Assembly: GCA_023374025.1 (NCBI GenBank)
Contig: SIJG01000167.1
Location: 139,178 to 203,177 of the forward strand
Source of the DNA: Heterodera schachtii
Lineage: Eukaryota; Nematoda; Chromadorea; Rhabditida; Heteroderidae
Direction: 5' to 3'
Length of the DNA stretch: 64,000 nucleotides
The notes under the pieces are model-generated. The model searched no databases, had not been told where the DNA came from, and saw nothing but the letters and a program-made list of their open reading frames with translations. The position numbers and the translations under genes are program-made. Shown piece after piece: positions 58,345 through 64,000 of this stretch (the stretch's first letter is position 1; every line of letters begins with the position of its first letter).

Positions 58345-59133
58345 ATGAATTTGTGGTATTTAATATTCATTAAATTGTTCTTTCTTTATAAAATTGAATC
58401 AGGCAAAATTCAACCAAATTTTGACGAAATATTTGGCGACGGATGGGACAAAAATGAAAGCGAAGAAAAAGTGATTAAAATTGAACAAAATGACCAAAAC
58501 GAGCAAAATGATAATTCAGAAGCAGTTGATCAAATGGTTGATGAAATGGGAATACACCCAAATGATCATCAAAAAAGAGAAATAATTCGAAAATTTAATG
58601 CAATTAAAGAAAAGCTGAAGAAAAGAGGAAAATACCTTTGGAAACACAATTACAAAATTGAGCAAAAAATTGGAAAATTATTAGGCGTAAATCGCACAAA
58701 AATATACAAATGGAAAAAAGAAATGAATTTAAATAAAAAGAAAATAAAAATAATGAAAAAGAGTTATTATGCGCAGAAAAAGAAAGAATTCATTGAACGA
58801 TTGGATGATTTTAAAAGTTTATATCGCCAAGGAAAACAGAAAGAATTTATGAAGGAATTGGGCATTTCTGAAGAAACCTTTCGAAAATGGAAAAAAGAAT
58901 TGATGCCAACAAAATATTATAAAAGTAAGTGAAATTTTATATTGATATTTAAATTAATTTTTATTTTAGCACCTTATTCCAATGAGGACAAATTAAGAAA
59001 TATGAAGCAATATTTCGAAATAAAAGAAGAAAACCCAAAAATCAGTGACGAAATAATTGCTAAAAAATTGGGAATTGGAATTCGAACACTGATCGGATGG
59101 AAAAAGAAATTTGCATCGATTTCGAAAATGTGA
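58345..59133 (+). CDS. Intact secreted tandem-HTH-repeat protein, two exons, 247 aa
   Basis: Exon 1 58,345-58,924, a 45-nt GTAAGT...TTTTAG intron in phase 1, exon 2 58,970-59,133. There is no internal stop or frameshift. Signal peptide MNLWYLIFIKLFFLYKIESG; then FDEIFGDGWDKNESEEKVIK, a divergent form of the DLFDDLWK block, and an Asn/Asp/Gln-rich acidic linker. Three repeats: IEQKIGKLLGVNRTKIYKWK (~aa 112-131), KQKEFMKELGISEETFRKWK (~aa 168-187) and ISDEIIAKKLGIGIRTLIGW (~aa 220-239). It forms a second subfamily with 60,545-61,230. Lys-rich segments between repeats could act as nuclear localisation signals. Export is well supported by the signal peptide; target and function are unknown. Confidence 0.88.
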
Positions 59134-59942
59134 TTTTTATATGGTACAAAATGGCTAAAGGAAAATTATATACGTATTCAAAAAAAAATTTCCTATTATA
59201 ATTGGCTGAATGTTTTTGGTTTTTTTTGAAAAATAAAAAAAAAATTTCATTGATTTGCCGAGAGAAAATTGCGACGAGATAAATGCTAAGAAATTGATAT
59301 ATCATTTTTCTCAGGCGCCGAAAATAAATAGAAAAACCTACAAAGACCGTGGAAAAACAGGTTTTTGAGCCGGTTAAAAAAGAAGAAAACAAAAATAAGG
59401 AGGTGAAGGTCCGAGGTTGCGGGAATTTGAGTCGCGGGGGCGGGGGTGAGGCCAAAAAACCAGTTCCGTCCCCGGGGCGGACCAGGACAAAACGTCGCCA
59501 GCCGAAACGTCGCCGGACGAATTTTTGGACCGTAACTTTTTTCATTCTCAACCAAATTAAATATTTCTTGGTATTGTTCGAAAGCATTTGAAAACTGCAA
59601 ATTTTCCAAATTTTTTATTCAGGTTCAAAAATGAGGGCAAAAAAAAAGTTTGAAAAACTAGGTTTTTAGTCCTTTTGCCATAAGTTTTTTGAAACTTAAT
59701 GAAAATATGAAAATTTTTGAACTTTTGCAAAATAAAAAATAAACACATAGAGCTATTGAACAACAACAAGAATGCTTAATTAATTTCACGGTAGCTTATG
59801 CTCATATTCATCCAAATGCCACACATAATTATTTTGTGTGAGTACCAATTTCGTGCAACTTTCAAACACAAGTCTTTTTAAAATTCCTTTTGTGTTTGTT
59901 TAAAATTTTGCGTCAAATTTGTCACTAAATTTGCTCTAGTAA
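59134..59942. other. Intergenic with one GC-rich insertion
   Basis: 59,395-59,520 is a GC-rich block (GAGTCGCGGGGGCGGGGGTG, CCCCGGGGCGGACCAGG, CGTCGCCGG) of MITE-like composition without clear inverted ends. The rest is AT-rich; - strand ORFs of 175 and 107 aa here lack any family signal. Confidence 0.4.
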
Positions 59943-60115
59943 ATGGCAAGTAAAGAAGAACTTAAAGCTATTTTGGAGGCACAACAAAAGCATTATGGTG
60001 CCCAGCAAAAACAACTTGCCGAATTGATATGAGATATGATCGGATCTTTTGTCACAAAATTTGACGGCACGAAATGCCAATACGTAGGATTTATTTTCAA
60101 AGATATTTCGAGATT
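59943..60115 (+). mobile_element. Retrotransposon gag N-terminus-like fragment
   Basis: MASKEELKAILEAQQKHYGA, QQKQLAELI, stop, DMIGSFVTKFDG. A short Gln-rich helix followed by a hydrophobic F-x-G segment is typical of gypsy-type gag starts. One stop interrupts it. Confidence 0.45.
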
Positions 60116-60318
60116 TTAAATTTGCAGCCCTTATAATGATGACTGTAGTGCGACATTTGTAGAATGACTTTTACAGAATGACACATTCGATCCAATAATT
60201 GCTAGGGCCGAAACTTGTGGAGAACGAAACCTTGCAGTCCTCCGACATTTAGAGACCAACAATTCGGGGGGTTAGAAAAAATATTTTTCTGTTCTGGGCC
60301 CCAAAACCATGATGTGTC

Positions 60319-60530
60319 TTATTTTAAAAGTAAATCTAGGGGAGCATTTATTTCCTTCATTTGGAGAAGGAACCGACCGTAATAGTTTACCATTCCTAAA
60401 AAGGACCGTGGTGTTGCAATGTCATGCGGAGCAGGCATTGCACGAATTGCTTCAGAACGAGCAGGGTCAGGCCGTATGCCTTGTACGGAGACAATGTGTC
60501 CCAAAAAATAATCCTTTAAGAAATAAATGG
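60319..60530 (-). mobile_element. Ty3/gypsy reverse transcriptase fragment
   Basis: On the - strand FLGHIVSVQGIRPDPARSEA, IRAMPAPHDIATPRSFLGMV and NYYGRFLLQMKEINAPLDLL. This is the conserved end of gypsy RT leading to RNase H (LGHxxSxxGxxxDPxK, RSFLGxxNYYRRF). Only about 70 codons remain. Confidence 0.92.
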
Positions 60531-60544
60531 CACTTTTCCAGTAA

Positions 60545-61230
60545 AATGAAAGAGAAGAAAAAGTGATCAAAATGGAACAAAATGGTCAAAATGAAAATTC
60601 AGCTAATGATCAAATGAGTGTAGAAATGGGAAATGACCCAAATGATCAACAAAAAAGAGAAATAATTTTCAAAATTGATGCAATTAAGGAAAAGTTGAAG
60701 CAAAAAGGAAAATACGAATGGAAAAACAATAACAAAATTGAATGTAAAATTGCAAAATTATTAGGCACAAATCGCTATAAAATTTAAAAATGGAAAAAAG
60801 AATTAAATTTAAATAAAAATAAAAAGATGGGAAAGAATTTTTATGAGAAGAAAAAGAAAGAATTAATTCAAAGAATTGATGAATTTAAAGGTTTATATGA
60901 CCAAGGCAAACAGAAAGAATTTGTGAAGGAATTGGGCATTTCTGAATTTACATTTCGAAAATGGAAAAAAGAATTGGTGCCAACATATAATAAAAGAGTT
61001 TTCTTTTATTTTTATTATTTTTATTATTTGTTTAAGAATTAACAAAATATTCCAAAGAGGACAAATTGAAAATAATAAAAAAATATTTCAAAATAAAAGG
61101 AAAAGACCCAAAAATTTGCGACAGAATAATTTCGAATGAATTAGAAATTGAATATGGAACCCTGCGAACTTGGAAGCGAAATTTTCTTCAACTTCAAAAA
61201 AAAAATGATTTTTTCATTTTTCAATATAAT
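60545..61230 (+). pseudogene. Secreted tandem-HTH family, 5'-truncated by gypsy sequence, internal stop
   Basis: Begins in the acidic linker (EREEKVIKMEQNGQNENS) with no signal peptide; retrotransposon sequence abuts it at ~60,540. Repeat 1 IECKIAKLLGTNRYKI is followed by TAA at 60,785 where the relative at 58,345 has Tyr. Repeat 2 is KQKEFVKELGISEFTFRKWK. The donor after NK has lost its GT (GAGTTT), so translation runs on to a stop at 61,042. Repeat 3 (ICDRIISNELEIEYGTLRTW) follows after TTTAAG. Confidence 0.82.
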
Positions 61231-61897
61231 TATTTATGAGAAGACAAAACACGAATGATTGAATTATTTGATTATTTAAAGTAATTCCAATGAAAATTGT
61301 GCAATTCATAGTTTGATAAAAGCTTTTTTATTATTTTTTTATTTAAATTCATTCCTATTTTATATTATGGCGAAATATGCCCGAAAACTCATTCAATTTT
61401 CCACTCAATTTTGCTTATCTTTCTTTTTGTGTTTTTTTTATTTTAATAAAAATTTTCTCAAATCGCATCAAATAAGAGGAAAATTAATTTGTTTAAATCT
61501 ATCCGAAAGGAATTTGCTAAGAATTTGGTTATCGATCAAAGATACTGAAAATCAATCAATGATTATTTTTTGAAAAACTTTAATGTTAATAGAGCATTAT
61601 TTAGCGCTATCGAATAATATCATTTAAATATGCTCTAATACGTTTTACATTACTTAAAAATTTTGAAACAATGAATATATATGCTGACCAACCAAAACCC
61701 ATAGTATATTTTTATACTCCATAATTTATCTGATAAATTACAAATTAAATTTTCTTGTCATCAGTCATTACAATAATGGAAAGAAAACACATAAAGCAAT
61801 TGAAGAATTATATTAGGAATATAATTTGGTTGAATTTGAGCCTACATATGAATTTATGTGTGACATATTTTTTTATTTTTGGACCCTTGGCGGATTT
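61231..61897. other. Intergenic, nothing recognised
   Basis: AT-rich. An 86-aa frame (61,313-61,573) is Phe/Leu-rich and not convincing. Confidence 0.4.
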
Positions 61898-62243
61898 CAT
61901 ATATTTGACCGATTTTGACTTTTAACATTGGCGAATTTTCTTCAGAATGGACCAAATTTGAAAATCTTGATATCATTCGATACATCTAAATGTCCTCTAT
62001 CTGCACACTAAAAATCAAGAAGTTTTATTCAGTTACAAAAAAGTTATGGCCCTAAATGTTGGCCAAAGTGGCTTTTTTGTGCTAATCTGGCCATAACTTT
62101 TTTGTAACTGAATAAAACTTCTTGATTTTTAGTGTGCAGATAGAGGACATTTAGATGTATCGAATGATATCAAGATTTTCAAATTTGGTCCATTCTGAAG
62201 AAAATTCGCCAATGTTAAAAGTCAAAATCGGTCAAATATATGA
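61898..62243. repeat. Near-perfect foldback, ~154-bp arms, 37-bp loop
   Basis: 61,898-62,051 (TCATATATTTGACCGATTTT to AAAAAAGTTATGGCC) is the inverse of 62,089-62,243. I see essentially no mismatch. No transposase; the ends do not match other elements in the window. Confidence 0.95.
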
Positions 62244-63476
62244 CGTCATATCAGTGATATGACGGAAATTGAAATAGGCCCCAGGCATAACAATGAAAGT
62301 CTTTTGCTTTCCCGTCTAGCAATTTTGGCGGGATTTGATGCCCATCTGCTGCCGCCAAATTAACTTAATTTATATTAATTTATATAAATAATCTAAAAAG
62401 AATTTAAAATATTTGTATTGCTACATTATTTGATACAACTAACTCCATTCAGTCAGAATTCCACACTCAGTAACTCGATGCCTTTCTAGATTGCAAGCAA
62501 AACCACAATTCTGAAATGGAATTTTATTTAATTTTTAAAATAAAGTTAAAAATATTTAATAAAATAAAGGTACCCAAATGATAAGATAAAAATTCGGTGT
62601 TATCTCGTTATATACAAACCACCAAAAAGAACATTTTTAAATAAATTTAGTTTTAAAGAAAAAATACTTTTCTAATTCTTCTTACTAAGCGCCGCCCTTT
62701 CCGATCGATTTGAAATGGAATTGACTGGTCAAATTGTGCCCATATTGAACACAGGCAAAACAGAGATCATGAAATTTGGAGGCTGTTGGTTGTATGCCAT
62801 AAAAGTCACAATATGCACTAAATATGGCTTTAAAACTGCATAAAATGATTTAAGCTTTTTAAAATGTTAAAATTGTGGAAAATTCAGAATTGAATTTAAA
62901 AGTAAAGTATCAAAACAATGATTAAATTGCCTTTATATAAATTCATTCCGGGACCAGTTAAAACGCTTCGCGCTTCCTTAAAAAGTATATTTTTTAATAA
63001 TTAGGGTATTTTACCAAATTTGGTTTTTAAACTATATCCAATTCCAATAAGAATAATTTGGCTCACACCAAGCATATAACAACGAGTAGTCGGAATGTCT
63101 ATGTTCGTTTTATTGGCAAGGCATACATCTTTCGACGTTAAAGTCGGCGTGATGTGTGTTCATAATTAAATTTATAGTATCTGACAATGAGGATCTTAAC
63201 AAAAGTTATATAAATTTGTCAACAAGTTTTTTCAAAAATTGGTCAAAATTTTGTGATTTGATACAATTAGAAGTGAACAAAAGGATTTTTGGGTCCGGCG
63301 GTGCTTATAGGCGCCGGCTGTAAATTTTTTGTTTGAAATTTTAGCTACATTCTTAACAGATTTTTGTCCATGACCAAATTTTCGTCAACATATAAAAGTT
63401 CTAGGTAGACATTATGCCAAAAATTTCAAATTTTGTAAAGAATTTTTAGAAATCAGAACAAAAGCGCCCCCACAAA
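62244..63476. other. Intergenic with one GC-rich word
   Basis: 63,295-63,322 (GGTCCGGCGGTGCTTATAGG, CGCCGGC) belongs to the same dispersed block as 38,562 and 47,542. Nothing else was recognised. Confidence 0.45.
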
Positions 63477-63597
63477 GTGTCCAAGCCACGAATTGTCCAA
63501 GCCACGAATTGTCCAAGCCACGTTTTGTCCAAGCCACGAATTGTCCAAGCCACGAATTGTCCAAAAGAGTAAAAACCCACGAATTGTCCAAAAGTTT
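63477..63597. repeat. Minisatellite GTCCAAGCCACGAATT, 16 bp x ~6
   Basis: Five clean tandem units from 63,477 (one with CGTTTT), then two degenerate units with AAAAG replacing AAGCC. Confidence 0.92.
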
Positions 63598-63756
63598 AAA
63601 GCTCATAAACAGCCGGAAAACGGGTCTATTTTAGGGTTTTCGGGGTCGCTGAATACGAATACTACATTTATATAGACCCTTGCCTAACCTTAAACCCATC
63701 CGAATAAGAAAAATCTCAAAATTTGATTAAAATGTGTGCTTTTTTTGTCTTCAGAT

Positions 63757-63904
63757 TTTCAAACACAACTGATGAGACCGTGAATTTGGGAGTGGAACTC
63801 GTCGAACCGAATGCCGTAAGAACTTATGACAGCGTTGAACAACCGAATTTGAAAGAGGCTGAACTCTCAGCAATGACCTTTGAGCGCGGAAAAACAATTA
63901 TTTG
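63757..63904 (+). CDS. Possible partial exon, unrecognised
   Basis: After TTTGTCTTCAG an open frame reads FSNTTDETVNLGVELVEPNA, RTYDSVEQPNLKEAELSAMT and FERGKTII, stop at 63,905. Composition is coding-like and the acceptor is good. A GT donor (GGTATG) follows at 63,928 if the TGA is skipped. The gene would run beyond the window; I recognise no family. Confidence 0.4.
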
Positions 63905-64000
63905 AGACATTGCCTATGGTTGAAAGGTATGTTTGAAGCGCCGCAAAAAAATTTAATTTCCAAACTATTGAGGATTTCGGTTCACACACCACTCAGGAAA

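Noticed and set aside
61313..61573. 86-aa ORF
   Set aside because: Phe/Leu-rich chance frame in AT-rich DNA with no repeat module, splice support or family resemblance.

Overview
The window looks like nuclear DNA of a nematode, most plausibly a plant-parasitic (tylenchid) one. The DNA is AT-rich. Genes have short AT-rich GT-AG introns, often 45-55 nt. There are two large satellite arrays, degenerate retrotransposons (Ty3/gypsy and Bel/Pao; the Pao piece has a NLREF motif I associate with nematode Pao elements), hAT-type elements with clean target-site duplications, and a multigene family of small secreted lysine-rich proteins. The species call is inference; no rRNA, mitochondrial or splice-leader gene was seen.

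Layout. 1-13,395: a ~344-bp satellite, about 39 copies in at least three subtypes. 13,684-19,560: a tandemly duplicated 2.7-kb mosaic of gene fragments on both strands (REXO1-like DEDDh exonuclease on +; SRP54 N-domain, SRP54 G-domain and an SF1 helicase C-terminus on -). 20,075-23,511: a 3.4-kb element with ~580-bp terminal inverted repeats carrying small spliced gene pieces. 23,604-24,245: LTR-retrotransposon remnant. 25,706-30,807: a second satellite, ~382-bp unit, about 13 copies. 30,808-33,935: broken members of the secreted family. 34,094-34,505: an array of GC-rich mini-hairpins. 34,995-36,596: a secreted two-repeat protein gene. 37,840-39,241: a hAT-like element with 18-bp inverted repeats and an 8-bp target duplication. 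39,700-53,000: duplicated blocks with the best four-exon members of the secreted family. 54,575-56,732: a multi-exon, GC-richer nuclear-type gene on the - strand. 57,440-61,230: further family members including the one fully intact gene (58,345-59,133). 61,898-62,243: a near-perfect foldback.

The recurring coding theme is a secreted protein family: signal peptide, a short acidic block with a DLFDDLWK-type motif, then two to four repeats of ~45-50 residues, each ending in a helix-turn-helix-like motif (EIAKKLGxxRxxIYxWKKxFG). At least twelve copies, relics or fragments occur between 24 kb and 61 kb. In the complete four-exon members the last two repeats sit on exons bounded by phase-1 introns, and ~300-bp 5' flanks were copied with the genes. 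This suits an expanding, rapidly decaying family of exported DNA-binding-like proteins, possibly effectors; the effector role is inference.

Several otherwise good genes break by exactly one base in A or T runs (39,999; 45,156; 50,904; 34,995; 54,575 loci). This suggests either young pseudogenes or uncorrected homopolymer errors in a long-read assembly, so the frame status of these genes should be read with care.
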